This document shows positions 1 through 8,264 of a stretch of 64,000 nt of DNA, in pieces. Made by a program: the position numbers and the translations under genes. The notes below the pieces were generated by a model. It was not told the origin of the DNA, ran no database searches, and worked only from the letters and a program-made list of their open reading frames with translations. This DNA comes from Nonlabens xylanidelens (lineage in GTDB: Bacteria; Bacteroidota; Bacteroidia; Flavobacteriales; Flavobacteriaceae). The number at the start of each line of letters is the position of its first letter. Positions within the stretch are counted from its first letter, which is position 1. The stretch is taken from positions 1-64,000 of the forward strand of contig NZ_PTJE01000001.1 of assembly GCF_002934445.1 (NCBI RefSeq), read 5' to 3'.

Positions 1-62
1 CGACTTGCATGTGTTAGGCCTGCCGCTAGCGTTCATCCTGAGCCAGGATCAAACTCTTCATC
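1..62 (-). rRNA. rrs: 16S ribosomal RNA, 5' end only (partial)
   Basis: The reverse complement carries the universal bacterial 16S start: AGAGTTTGATCCTGGCTCAG, followed by GATGAACGCTAGCGGCAGGC and CTAACACATGCAAGTCG. The gene runs leftward out of the window, so only about 60 nt are visible. The mature 5' end is placed near 62 by comparison with other 16S genes. Its promoter is the element at 320-347. Confidence 0.97.
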
Positions 63-494
63 GTCGAATCTTTTAAAGATCATTTAATTATATGACTTTA
101 TCGAAACCACTCAATTAGCTTTGTGTCTATCTTATTTTTTTTAACCTACTGTTATTAAAACAATAAATCTTTTTTTTGTGCTGTCAATATCTCAATGAAC
201 TCCTTCAAATACCTTAGTTAAAATCTTACTGCAAATCTTCACGACTCACTAACTGATCTTTTAACCTATCTGAAGAACATTTGCCTCGTTAAACATTTAG
301 CTGTTTTCCTAAGCGGCTGCAAATATACAGAGAACTTCTTCTATCAACCTAATCTTTATGTCCAAAATATTAAATAATTGTAAAATAAAAACGCAACCAC
401 CTTATAATAAAACATCTAAATATTTATTTATTTAAAATAAAAATTAGATTTATTGATAAATACTTTATTCGGATCAATTTAACTTAAAGCAAAA
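63..494. other. rRNA leader and spacer, no gene
   Basis: From 63 to about 313 lies the transcribed leader of the rRNA operon, AT-rich. The rRNA promoter follows. From 348 to 494 there is very AT-rich sequence with no ORF and no hairpin followed by a T-run that I can support. Confidence 0.6.
320..347 (-). promoter_or_regulatory. rRNA operon promoter (Bacteroidota -33/-7)
   Basis: On the minus strand TTG (345-347), 17 nt and TATATTTG (320-327) match the Bacteroidota housekeeping promoter TTG-N17-19-TAnnTTTG. Transcription would start near 313 and give a leader of about 250 nt before 16S. This is the clearest promoter in the window and served as the template for the others listed. Confidence 0.8.
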
Positions 495-1985
495 CTAGAT
501 TTTAGGTAATACAAAAGTAAATTCACTTCCTTTGTGATGCTTGCTGTACACCTCAATTGTTGAATTATGTAATTCAATTATTTTTTTAACGATAGCCAAT
601 CCTAAACCAGCACCATCTTTACTGAAACCTTCACTAGTTTGTTTAAACCTATCAAAAACCGAGCTCTGAAGCTCTGGAGCTATTCCTATACCTGAATCGT
701 TTACAGCTACCTTACAACTTCCACTACTATCATCTAGTTTTAATTTAATTATTCCATTCTCAGGCGTAAACTTAAACGCATTATCTAAAAGATTTTGTAA
801 CGCTCTTTCTATAAGACTAATATCTGCATAGACCATTATATTTTTATTTTGATCCACACCTAAAGACAACTCTATATTCTTTTCCTTTGCAACTAGCTGA
901 TACTTTGATACAAGATCTAAACAAAGGTCTGTAATTGAAAACTGCTCCATTAAAGGCTCAATCTGTTTAGCTTCTAATTTACTGTATTCAAACAATTGCT
1001 CTACTAGATTAGTCAATTTATCACTATTAGAACTTATCACACCTAGATATCTTTGCGTTTCTTCTTTACCTAGAACTTCACTTTTTTCTTGCAATGTCTC
1101 TGCATAACCTTTCAAAATTGCTAGTGGAGTACGTAGATCATGGGAAACATTTGCAATCAATTGTCTTCTTAATTCATCTACATTTTTTATTTCTTCTAGG
1201 TTCTCATTAATTGTATCTGCCATTTCATTAAAAGTATGAGCAAAAACAGATATATCAGTATTTTCAGGATTATCAATTCGAGCATCTAGATCACCTTCTT
1301 TGAAGCGTCGTGCTACTTGTGTAATCTTTCTCAAGTTCTTAGTTAAAAACCAAATAACCCCTAAACCAAATAACAAGGTGAAAATTGTAGTCAACCCAAT
1401 TGCTCCTAACCCAAAGCTTTTAATATACTTACTGAATATGTTAGCACTCGCAGTTTGATAAGCTTCACCAGAAAGTATGATATATATGTAACCATTCTTA
1501 ATTTTGTTTTCAAAATGAGCAACAGAAAATATTTTCCTTTCATCAGGATCTCTAGGGTCATCTCCTAAACAAAATCCTTTACCTCCACTTGCCAAAAGAT
1601 CTTCGATGGGTTTTACATCTACATATTGAGAAGGCACTCCTGGATCATGTTCTAATACTACAGAATAAAGAACCTCTCCATCTTCTCCAAGCATATACAC
1701 TTCGATACTACGATTAACAGCCATCATATCATGCATTAAATCACCGAATACAGCCTTATTAACACTACCGTCCTCTAGAAAAGGCGGAGTATCTTCAGTG
1801 AACTTCTCGTTGATCAAGTGCTGAGCTAATGGAGAATTAATCTCTTGTTGAGTCGCTAAGTGATGTTGATTAGAATAATAATTAGTAATTAGAATATAGC
1901 AAATCGCCATACCAACTATTAAAACACTAAGTGCAAACCATAGTTTGAATACTAATTTGGGTGTTAAAGTAGATTGCTTATTCAT
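495..1985 (-). CDS. sensor histidine kinase (HAMP, HisKA, HATPase_c)
   Basis: This is a 496-aa inner-membrane sensor kinase. Visible are a short N-terminal membrane segment (about 14-36), an extracytoplasmic domain of about 150 residues, a second membrane segment (about 190-214), a HAMP linker (to about 270), a HisKA dimerisation box with the phospho-acceptor His282 in NVSHDLRTPL, and a C-terminal ATPase domain with the N box (LLDNAFKFTP), G1 box (DSGIGI) and G2 box (GAGLGLAIVKK). It follows its response regulator after 2 nt, so the two form one operon with the regulator first. The stimulus cannot be deduced; the sensor region has no domain I recognise. Confidence 0.95.
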   Translation of the reverse strand: MNKQSTLTPKLVFKLWFALSVLIVGMAICYILITNYYSNQHHLATQQEINSPLAQHLINEKFTEDTPPFLEDGSVNKAVFGDLMHDMMAVNRSIEVYMLGEDGEVLYSVVLEHDPGVPSQYVDVKPIEDLLASGGKGFCLGDDPRDPDERKIFSVAHFENKIKNGYIYIILSGEAYQTASANIFSKYIKSFGLGAIGLTTIFTLLFGLGVIWFLTKNLRKITQVARRFKEGDLDARIDNPENTDISVFAHTFNEMADTINENLEEIKNVDELRRQLIANVSHDLRTPLAILKGYAETLQEKSEVLGKEETQRYLGVISSNSDKLTNLVEQLFEYSKLEAKQIEPLMEQFSITDLCLDLVSKYQLVAKEKNIELSLGVDQNKNIMVYADISLIERALQNLLDNAFKFTPENGIIKLKLDDSSGSCKVAVNDSGIGIAPELQSSVFDRFKQTSEGFSKDGAGLGLAIVKKIIELHNSTIEVYSKHHKGSEFTFVLPKI

Positions 1986-1987
1986 TA

Positions 1988-2683
1988 TTATATCTCTTCA
2001 TTAAAACGATAACCTATACCCCAAGTAGTCAATATATAAATAGGGTGAGACATATCTGGCTCTATTTTGGCCCTCAATCTATTTACATGAGAATTTACTG
2101 TATGCTCATAACCTGAAAAATTATAACCCCAAATAACATCTAACAATTCTGACCTGCTATAACTTCTACCAGGATGACCTGCTAGAAGAACTAAAAGTTC
2201 AAATTCTTTTGGAGACAATTCTACCTTATGACCGTCTAGAGTCACACGTCTCATTTCAACATTAATCTTTAAGTCTCCAAAATCCATATCTGATTCTCCT
2301 GCAGAATTCACAGCAGATTTCTCACTTCTTCTCATAACCGCTTTTGCTCGAGCTTTTAACTCTCGTATTGAAAAAGGTTTAGTGATATAATCATCTGCAC
2401 CTATTTCTAGCCCCAAAACTTTATCTATCTCTTCACTTTTTGCAGTTACCATTATAACCGGTGTATCTTTAGTCTTTCTAAGTTCTCTACATACTTCTAC
2501 ACCATTTATTATAGGTATAGAAAGATCTAGCAAAATCAAATCGTAGTCTATTGCAAGAGCTTTTTCAAGTGCTGAGCGTCCATCATTAACACTATCTACT
2601 GTAGCGTTAAGATCCTTCATATGTATTTCTAGTAGTCCGACGATTTCTAAATCATCTTCAACAATAAGTATGCGATTTTCCAT
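1988..2683 (-). CDS. OmpR/PhoB-family response regulator
   Basis: This 231-aa protein has an N-terminal receiver domain (about 1-115) with the acidic pair Asp10-Asp11, phospho-acceptor Asp53 in LILLDLSIP, and the conserved Lys in ITKPFSIREL. The C-terminal winged-helix DNA-binding domain (about 130-231) shows LSPKEFELLVLLAGHPG and the HTVNSHVNRLRAKIE recognition region, typical of the OmpR/PhoB class. It is first in the operon and is presumably phosphorylated by the kinase immediately downstream. Target genes are not evident; no direct repeat resembling a PhoB-type box was found nearby. Confidence 0.95.
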   Translation of the reverse strand: MENRILIVEDDLEIVGLLEIHMKDLNATVDSVNDGRSALEKALAIDYDLILLDLSIPIINGVEVCRELRKTKDTPVIMVTAKSEEIDKVLGLEIGADDYITKPFSIRELKARAKAVMRRSEKSAVNSAGESDMDFGDLKINVEMRRVTLDGHKVELSPKEFELLVLLAGHPGRSYSRSELLDVIWGYNFSGYEHTVNSHVNRLRAKIEPDMSHPIYILTTWGIGYRFNEEI

Positions 2684-2806
2684 AATTCAAAACAAGTTAA
2701 AGCATATCACAAAACATTCACGAATTATTTTCAAAAGTTGAATCTATCGTTATATAATTGAGATAAGATAAGGGTTAGTTTGTACTGTAAAATTAAAACA
2801 ATATAC

Positions 2807-3703
2807 ATGAAAACTTACTTATCAATAGCAGCTCTTGCTGTTTTAGCACTAACCGGTTGCTCAAACGACGATGATGCAGGCACAACTAATTTAAACAAAG
2901 ATCTTACATTAAACATCAATGGACTTGAAGATTTAGGCCCTGGATTTGCATATGAAGGATGGGTACTAGTAAATGATGTACCAGTAACAACAGGTGTATT
3001 TACGGTAGATAGTTCTGGAAACTTAAGTCAAACTACATTTTCTGTAGCGACTGAAGCACTAGATGCTGCGACAGCATTTATCTTAACCATAGAACCTAGT
3101 CCAGACAACGATCCTGCACCAGCAGACTCAAAATATCTAGCAGGAGAATTTAATAATAATGACGCTAGTATATCGACTAACTTCGGTCCAGCACCTGGAG
3201 ATTTCTCTACAGCGACTGGTTCTTTTTTCTTAAGAACACCTACAGACGAGCCTGCAGGAACTGCAAATAACGGTAATGACACAAATGGTGTATGGCTAGG
3301 TCTTCCTGGAATGCCTCCTACTGCAGACGCGACTTTACCTACCCTACCAGCAGGATGGGTATATGAAGGATGGGTTATAGGAGACGCAGGACCATTATCT
3401 ACTGGTACTTTTACAGATTTCTCTGCAGTAGATTCAGGAAACGGATTCTCGGGAACTGAAAACAACGCAGGACCTCCTGTACCTGGAGAAGACTTCTTTA
3501 ACAATTTACCAGCTGGTGAATCACTTCCTTTTAGTGTAGTAGGCCGTAATGTAGTTATAACAGTAGAGCCAGTTCCAGATAACTCTCCAGCACCATTTAC
3601 ATTAAAACCTCTTGCAAAAATAGCAACAGCAGACACAGCTCCAAGTTCACAAACATTTGATAACATATCTGACACTTTCCCTACAGGGACAGTTACTAGA
3701 TAA
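2807..3703 (+). CDS. secreted lipoprotein with two YEGW repeats, function unknown
   Basis: I start at the ATG at 2807, giving 298 aa, because it begins a lipoprotein signal peptide: MKTYLSIAALAVLALTGC with lipobox LTGC and acceptor Cys18. A start at 2780 would put nine extra residues before it. The mature part holds two related units, each beginning F/W-x-YEGWV (one near residue 45, one near 185) followed by a TTGVFT or STGTFT strand and, about 40 residues on, an ITVEP or LTIEP segment with PxPDNxPAP. The composition is acidic and Gly/Pro/Asp-rich, as expected for an exported protein. No enzyme motif is visible. It has its own terminator. Confidence 0.85.
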   Translation: MKTYLSIAALAVLALTGCSNDDDAGTTNLNKDLTLNINGLEDLGPGFAYEGWVLVNDVPVTTGVFTVDSSGNLSQTTFSVATEALDAATAFILTIEPSPDNDPAPADSKYLAGEFNNNDASISTNFGPAPGDFSTATGSFFLRTPTDEPAGTANNGNDTNGVWLGLPGMPPTADATLPTLPAGWVYEGWVIGDAGPLSTGTFTDFSAVDSGNGFSGTENNAGPPVPGEDFFNNLPAGESLPFSVVGRNVVITVEPVPDNSPAPFTLKPLAKIATADTAPSSQTFDNISDTFPTGTVTR

Positions 3704-3728
3704 ACTTTTTGGTTGGTTAGTTAGTTTG

Positions 3729-3767
3729 AAAGCGCTCTATGTTAAAGTTCATAGGGCGTTTTCTTTT
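3729..3767 (+). terminator. Rho-independent terminator after the YEGW lipoprotein
   Basis: The stem CGCTCTATG (3733-3741) pairs with CATAGGGCG (3750-3758, one G-T pair) across an 8-nt loop and is followed by TTTTCTTTT. Confidence 0.8.
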
Positions 3768-3839
3768 ATAAAATTTTGAGCTTTTCTCGTTCTTTACTAG
3801 AAGTCTATCTGCAAGAAACTAAATCAGAACTAATCTATC

Positions 3840-5132
3840 TTAGTTATCTGACATATGCTCTTCTCTCTTCTTAAACTTATAGGGATGTTTTAGATACGTT
3901 TTCGCGAAAGCGTAACCACGAGCATAATTTATTCTAAAATATTCTACTGCAATATGAGCCATCGTTGCACTAGTTGCTAACATAGCAAATAAAGGAAACA
4001 AAGAAACCGTGACAAATCGAGATACATACCAACTCGCTATAGAACCAAAAATCATACTTACCGCACCGACAAAAGCGCTAGCACTACCTGCACGTTGTGT
4101 AAATGGATTTAAAGCTAGAGCTGTTGCATTAGGATTTTGAAAACCTATCAACAGCATCATAAAAAACAAAGTTGGGTAAACTACCCAAAATGTTGGTGTA
4201 AAATTCCACACATAAATAAATCCAAAACCAGTAACTAAAACGAGCAATGTACTTACTACGTAGGTAATTTGAAATGTTGTATAACGTTTTAAAAACAAAC
4301 GATTTAACTGACTACCTGTTATTAATCCAGCTGCGTTACTACCGAATATATAACCGAAACTATCCTGACTCATCCCAAAGTACTCCATAAAGATAAAAGG
4401 AGCCGCTGCTACATATCCTAATAATAAACCTACAACAAAACCACGAGTAGTTGAAAAGACAAAAAAGTCTCTGTTTTTATAAATCCCTATATACTCTCGT
4501 AAAACAGGTACCGGATGTAAACTAGTCGCTTTATTAGGCCTAGTACTTTCTGGCAATATAAAGATGACGTTAAACAACATTAACGTTGCAAACCCAGCTA
4601 ATCCATAAAATATCATTTCCCAGTGATAATGCTGGATCACAAAACCTCCTATAGTAGGTGCGATGATAGGTGCGATTCCCATAATTAACATGAGCGTAGA
4701 GAGAACGTCTGCCACTTTTTCTTCGTCAAATAGATCTCTAACTATCGCTTTACTAGCCACCATACCGGCACAAGCTCCTAAAGATGTAAAAAATCTCAAC
4801 GTCGCAAGAGAAGTTACATCCCATGCATAGGCACTTAAAATACTAGTGATTATGTATAGTACTAATCCAAAGATTAATGGTTTTCTCCTACCATATCTAT
4901 CCATTAAAGGACCGTATGCCAGCTGCCCCAACCCTATTCCTATAAAATAAGTAGTTAGCGTGATACCTATAGCACTAGTATCTACTTTAAAATCGCCAGC
5001 TATCTGTCTAAAAGCAGGCAAGTATGCATCTATAGAAAAAGGTCCTACCGCTATCAGTGTCCCTAGAACAAGTATCACACTTGCTCTACGTCCTTTGCTC
5101 ATTTTATTCTTTTCTACCAGCTTCACTTTCAT
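3840..5132 (-). CDS. Bcr/CflA-family MFS drug efflux transporter
   Basis: This 430-aa polytopic protein has twelve predicted membrane segments. The first carries the Bcr/CflA-like stretch LGTLIAVGPFSIDAYLP and the loop after segment 2 holds MFS motif A (GPLMDRYGRRKPL). The family exports drugs or small metabolites by proton antiport; the substrate cannot be inferred. A -7-like TAGTTTTG (5137-5144, reverse) sits so close that the ATG at 5132 would give a leaderless mRNA; Met11 at 5102 is an alternative start. The C-terminal tail contains a translated copy of the dispersed palindrome (AFAKT, residues 408-412) beyond the last membrane segment, where extra residues are likely to be tolerated. Confidence 0.92.
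   Translation of the reverse strand: MKVKLVEKNKMSKGRRASVILVLGTLIAVGPFSIDAYLPAFRQIAGDFKVDTSAIGITLTTYFIGIGLGQLAYGPLMDRYGRRKPLIFGLVLYIITSILSAYAWDVTSLATLRFFTSLGACAGMVASKAIVRDLFDEEKVADVLSTLMLIMGIAPIIAPTIGGFVIQHYHWEMIFYGLAGFATLMLFNVIFILPESTRPNKATSLHPVPVLREYIGIYKNRDFFVFSTTRGFVVGLLLGYVAAAPFIFMEYFGMSQDSFGYIFGSNAAGLITGSQLNRLFLKRYTTFQITYVVSTLLVLVTGFGFIYVWNFTPTFWVVYPTLFFMMLLIGFQNPNATALALNPFTQRAGSASAFVGAVSMIFGSIASWYVSRFVTVSLFPLFAMLATSATMAHIAVEYFRINYARGYAFAKTYLKHPYKFKKREEHMSDN
3897..3912. repeat. dispersed palindrome, copy 1 (inside MFS gene)
   Basis: CGTTTTCGCGAAAGCG, one mismatch from the consensus CGCTTTCGCGAAAGCG. It is translated on the minus strand as AFAKT. Confidence 0.85.
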
Positions 5133-5238
5133 TTTACAAAACTACGTTTTAGCGTTTTCTTAAGATGGATTATTCACAAAGCTTTACCATTTCATAACGA
5201 CCGATAATTCGTACTTTTAAACCAAATAAAACATTATA

Positions 5239-5940
5239 ATGAAAAAAGCTTTTTTACTATTATCTATAATTGCTTTAATAACTAGCTGTAAAAACGATTA
5301 TAAATCTCAAAACTCTCTAGATAACGAGATAGAAAAAGAAACCGCAGCAATTACCATTGCTCAACATCTAGCAGAAAACGCAGGGATATCTAACTGGGAT
5401 AATGTAGAAGAAATCAAATTTTCTTTTAACGTAGGTAAGGATGGACGTACCGTTTTAACTAGAAACTGGAAATGGAATCCTAATACTGATAACGTACAAC
5501 TTATCTCACTAGGCGACACCATTAATTACAACCGCAATTCAAAATTAGACAGCATACAAGCCAGTACTGATCGTGGTTTTATAAACGACGTTTACTGGTT
5601 AATTCCAGAGTTTAAATTAGTATGGGATGAAGGTACCGAGATAACAGAAAAAAAATCACAAATAGCACCTATATCAAAGGAAAAGCTAGATATGATTACT
5701 ATTCTTTACAATAATGAAGGCGGTTATACTCCAGGTGACGCTTATGACATTTATTATGATAAAGATCATAAATTTAAAGAATGGGCATACCGCAGTAAGA
5801 ATGATAGTGTGATCACTATGGCTACCACATTTAAAGAATATAAAACCATTGAGGGAATAACTATCGCAACGGACCATCTCACACCAGACGGTTTTACTCG
5901 TATTAACTTTACCGATATAGAAATTATTAAAAAGAAATAA
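5239..5940 (+). CDS. lipoprotein, DUF6503-like, function unknown
   Basis: This 233-aa protein begins with a lipoprotein signal peptide (MKKAFLLLSIIALITSC, acceptor Cys17). The remainder is a beta-rich domain with a FSFNVGKDGRTVLTRNWKW core, resembling the small exported proteins of Flavobacteria grouped as DUF6503; that assignment is from memory and tentative. Its stop codon shares one base with the kynU start (TAATG), so the two are translationally coupled. Whether it has any role in kynurenine degradation is unknown. Confidence 0.85.
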   Translation: MKKAFLLLSIIALITSCKNDYKSQNSLDNEIEKETAAITIAQHLAENAGISNWDNVEEIKFSFNVGKDGRTVLTRNWKWNPNTDNVQLISLGDTINYNRNSKLDSIQASTDRGFINDVYWLIPEFKLVWDEGTEITEKKSQIAPISKEKLDMITILYNNEGGYTPGDAYDIYYDKDHKFKEWAYRSKNDSVITMATTFKEYKTIEGITIATDHLTPDGFTRINFTDIEIIKKK

Positions 5941-7202
5941 TGACTTACAAGACTGACCATAACTTTGCATTACAATTAGATCAAGAAGATTCATTATCTC
6001 GCTTTCGCGAAAGCTTCCATATTCCAAAGCATAAAGATGGAACAGACTCTATCTATTTATGTGGTAATTCTCTAGGCTTGCAACCGAGACAGACTAAAGA
6101 CTTTTTAAATAAAGAGCTAGAAGACTGGGCAAATCTAGGTGTAGAAGGACATTTTCATGCAAAGCATCCATGGATGCCGTATCATGAATTTTTAACAGAA
6201 ACTACCGCTCAGATAGTAGGTGCAAAACCTCATGAAGTAGTCATTATGAATACACTGACTACTAACTTGCATTTAATGATGGTTAGTTTTTATCAGCCTA
6301 AAGGTAATCGCACTAAAATTCTTATAGAAGGAGATGCTTTCCCAAGTGATCGATATGCAGTTGCATCACAAATTAAATTTCATGGTGGCGATCCAGAAAC
6401 CGATTTAATCACCTGGCAACCTAGACCTAGCGATCATACACCATCATTTGAAGACTTAGAAGTTATTTTAAAGAATCAAGGTGACGAGATTGCACTAGTT
6501 ATGATAGGTGCGGTAAATTACTATACAGGACAACTTTTTGAACTTAAAAAAATAGCCGATTTATGTCATTCTTACGGCATCATGGTCGGTTATGATTGTG
6601 CGCACGGTGCCGGTAATGTAGACTTACAGCTGCACGATTCTGGAGCAGACTTTGCCGTATGGTGTACATACAAATACATGAATGCTGGCCCTGGTAGTTT
6701 GGGTGGTTGTTTTGTACATGAGCGCCATGCAGATAATGCCGACTTACCACGTTTTACTGGCTGGTGGGGACATAATAAAGACACACGTTTTAAAATGCGC
6801 GACGATTTTGAACCTATGCGCGGTGCCGAAGGTTGGCAATTATCAAATCCTCCTATATTGAGTATGGTAGCTATAAGAGCAAGTCTAGATCTTTTTGCCC
6901 AAGCAGGTTTTGAAAACCTAAGAGAGAAGTCAATTAAAATGACTAATTATCTAGAATTTTTATTACAAGAACTGGATGGTGATCGCATTTCTATTATTAC
7001 CCCTAGCGATTCTAAAGATCGCGGTTGTCAATTATCACTAGCTGTTAAAAATGCCGATCGATCACTTTTTGACGCCATCACAGCAAAAGGCGTTATTGCA
7101 GACTGGCGTGAACCAGATGTAATACGCATTGCACCTGTTCCTTTATATAATAATTTTGAAGACTGCTGGAGGTTTGTGGATGTGTTGAAGTCGGAGTTAT
7201 GA
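5940..7202 (+). CDS. kynU: kynureninase
   Basis: This 420-aa PLP enzyme of fold type I hydrolyses L-kynurenine or 3-hydroxykynurenine to anthranilate or 3-hydroxyanthranilate plus alanine, in the cytoplasm. Diagnostic are CGNSLGLQP near the N-terminus, the PLP-binding Asp region GYDCAHGAGNVDL (about 218-229), the Schiff-base lysine in WCTYKYMNAG (Lys245) and TGWWGH. Its start overlaps the upstream stop by one base, and the next gene overlaps its end by four (ATGA). Residues 21-25 (RFRES) are a translated copy of the dispersed palindrome in the N-terminal extension. Together with kmo and the amnD-like gene it marks tryptophan catabolism. Confidence 0.96.
   Translation: MTYKTDHNFALQLDQEDSLSRFRESFHIPKHKDGTDSIYLCGNSLGLQPRQTKDFLNKELEDWANLGVEGHFHAKHPWMPYHEFLTETTAQIVGAKPHEVVIMNTLTTNLHLMMVSFYQPKGNRTKILIEGDAFPSDRYAVASQIKFHGGDPETDLITWQPRPSDHTPSFEDLEVILKNQGDEIALVMIGAVNYYTGQLFELKKIADLCHSYGIMVGYDCAHGAGNVDLQLHDSGADFAVWCTYKYMNAGPGSLGGCFVHERHADNADLPRFTGWWGHNKDTRFKMRDDFEPMRGAEGWQLSNPPILSMVAIRASLDLFAQAGFENLREKSIKMTNYLEFLLQELDGDRISIITPSDSKDRGCQLSLAVKNADRSLFDAITAKGVIADWREPDVIRIAPVPLYNNFEDCWRFVDVLKSEL
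6000..6015. repeat. dispersed palindrome, copy 2 (inside kynU)
   Basis: CGCTTTCGCGAAAGCT, one mismatch at the end. It is read in frame as RFRES (kynU residues 21-25). Confidence 0.9.
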
Positions 7203-7798
7203 TTAGAAATTTAGTATCATCGATGTTCTGCTTCCTGCTACTTAACAATGTGGAATCTCAGGAAAATAAAACTATGGAATCTGAAATTCTACAGTCTTAC
7301 ATGATCTCTATTCAAGATTTTAATAAAAAAACCGAATTTTATAAAAACACAGAAGTTATAGTTTTTGATAATACTGATGAAGATTTAATTGAATATTATC
7401 TTAAGAGTTGGAAAATAACAAAAGCTGATACCCTAATTAATAGAGCTGACTCTACAGATATAAACTCTCCTTACATTTTAAATAAGAAGTTAAAGAAAAT
7501 ACTAATTAAGGAACTTAAAAAAGACGAACCGATCGATTGGAACAATGTTCAATTTCCAGATAATTTTAGACTGGTTGAATATAAGAAAGCGCCTATTCTT
7601 GAAAACCTTAAACTTTCTAAAAGGAAAATAAGTCTTTTGTTATCTAAGCCAGTTATTTTTCAAAATGGAACTATGGCAATTTTTAGAGCTTGGGAAATAT
7701 ATGGAAGTAACATATCAGGAACACCGACTTTGCAATTCTATAAAAAGAAAGATTCTAAGTGGGTGAAATTTTCAGAAATAGCATGGGGTTCTTTTTAG
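7199..7798 (+). CDS. exported protein of unknown function in the kyn cluster
   Basis: This 199-aa protein starts within the kynU stop (ATGA overlap). The N-terminus MIRNLVSSMFCFLLLNNVES looks like a short signal peptide, and the rest is Lys/Ile/Asn-rich with no motif I recognise; the C-terminal part (FRAWEIYGSN, YKKKDSKWVKFSEIAWG) resembles a small beta-sheet domain seen in exported Bacteroidota proteins. It is noticeably more AT-rich than kynU and kmo, so it may be a later insertion into the catabolic cluster. No function is proposed. Confidence 0.7.
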   Translation: MIRNLVSSMFCFLLLNNVESQENKTMESEILQSYMISIQDFNKKTEFYKNTEVIVFDNTDEDLIEYYLKSWKITKADTLINRADSTDINSPYILNKKLKKILIKELKKDEPIDWNNVQFPDNFRLVEYKKAPILENLKLSKRKISLLLSKPVIFQNGTMAIFRAWEIYGSNISGTPTLQFYKKKDSKWVKFSEIAWGSF

Positions 7799-7865
7799 AT
7801 TCTAATAATTAATAATTGAAGATATTCGTCTAGCTTGACGAATACGTTTTGCTACTAAACCGAAT

Positions 7866-8264
7866 ATGAAACTAAAACTACTTCTACAAATCTGGCTTTT
7901 TATATTAGGCTTTTTGAGTTTTGGCAGCCTTTATAATCAATCAGAAGGTTCAAGGTTTAAAATAGCACTAATAGTATCTTTAACTTTTTTAATAAATCTA
8001 TCAATTTATTTTCTTTATATAAAAAAAGAGTTTTTTCTAGTTTTCAAAATCAGCTGCATAACTATAAATTCTATTGTTAGTTTAGTTCTTATATGTCAAC
8101 TAATAGCTTATATATTTATATTATATAAAGGAGCTCAATCCATCATCACAAGTACACAAATAATAAACCTTTGTTTCTCTTTATCAATAGCTATTTTACC
8201 TAGCTATATAGTTTACAAATCTTTGATACTTTCTAAAGAACAATACCGGAATGAAAACAACTAA
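7866..8264 (+). CDS. small four-helix membrane protein of unknown function
   Basis: This 132-aa protein is almost entirely hydrophobic, with about four transmembrane helices (residues about 5-22, 34-51, 60-82, 97-118). It ends 14 bases inside kmo, so the two are probably cotranscribed. Low GC and heavy Ile/Leu use set it apart from the enzymes on either side, as with its upstream neighbour. I do not recognise the family. Confidence 0.65.
   Translation: MKLKLLLQIWLFILGFLSFGSLYNQSEGSRFKIALIVSLTFLINLSIYFLYIKKEFFLVFKISCITINSIVSLVLICQLIAYIFILYKGAQSIITSTQIINLCFSLSIAILPSYIVYKSLILSKEQYRNENN

Noticed and set aside
3028-3675. A 215-aa open frame on the minus strand opposite the YEGW lipoprotein.
   Set aside because: It is fully antisense to a lipoprotein with a clear signal peptide, and its Ser/Pro/Gly-rich sequence is what the complement of that Gly/Pro/Asp-rich gene would give.
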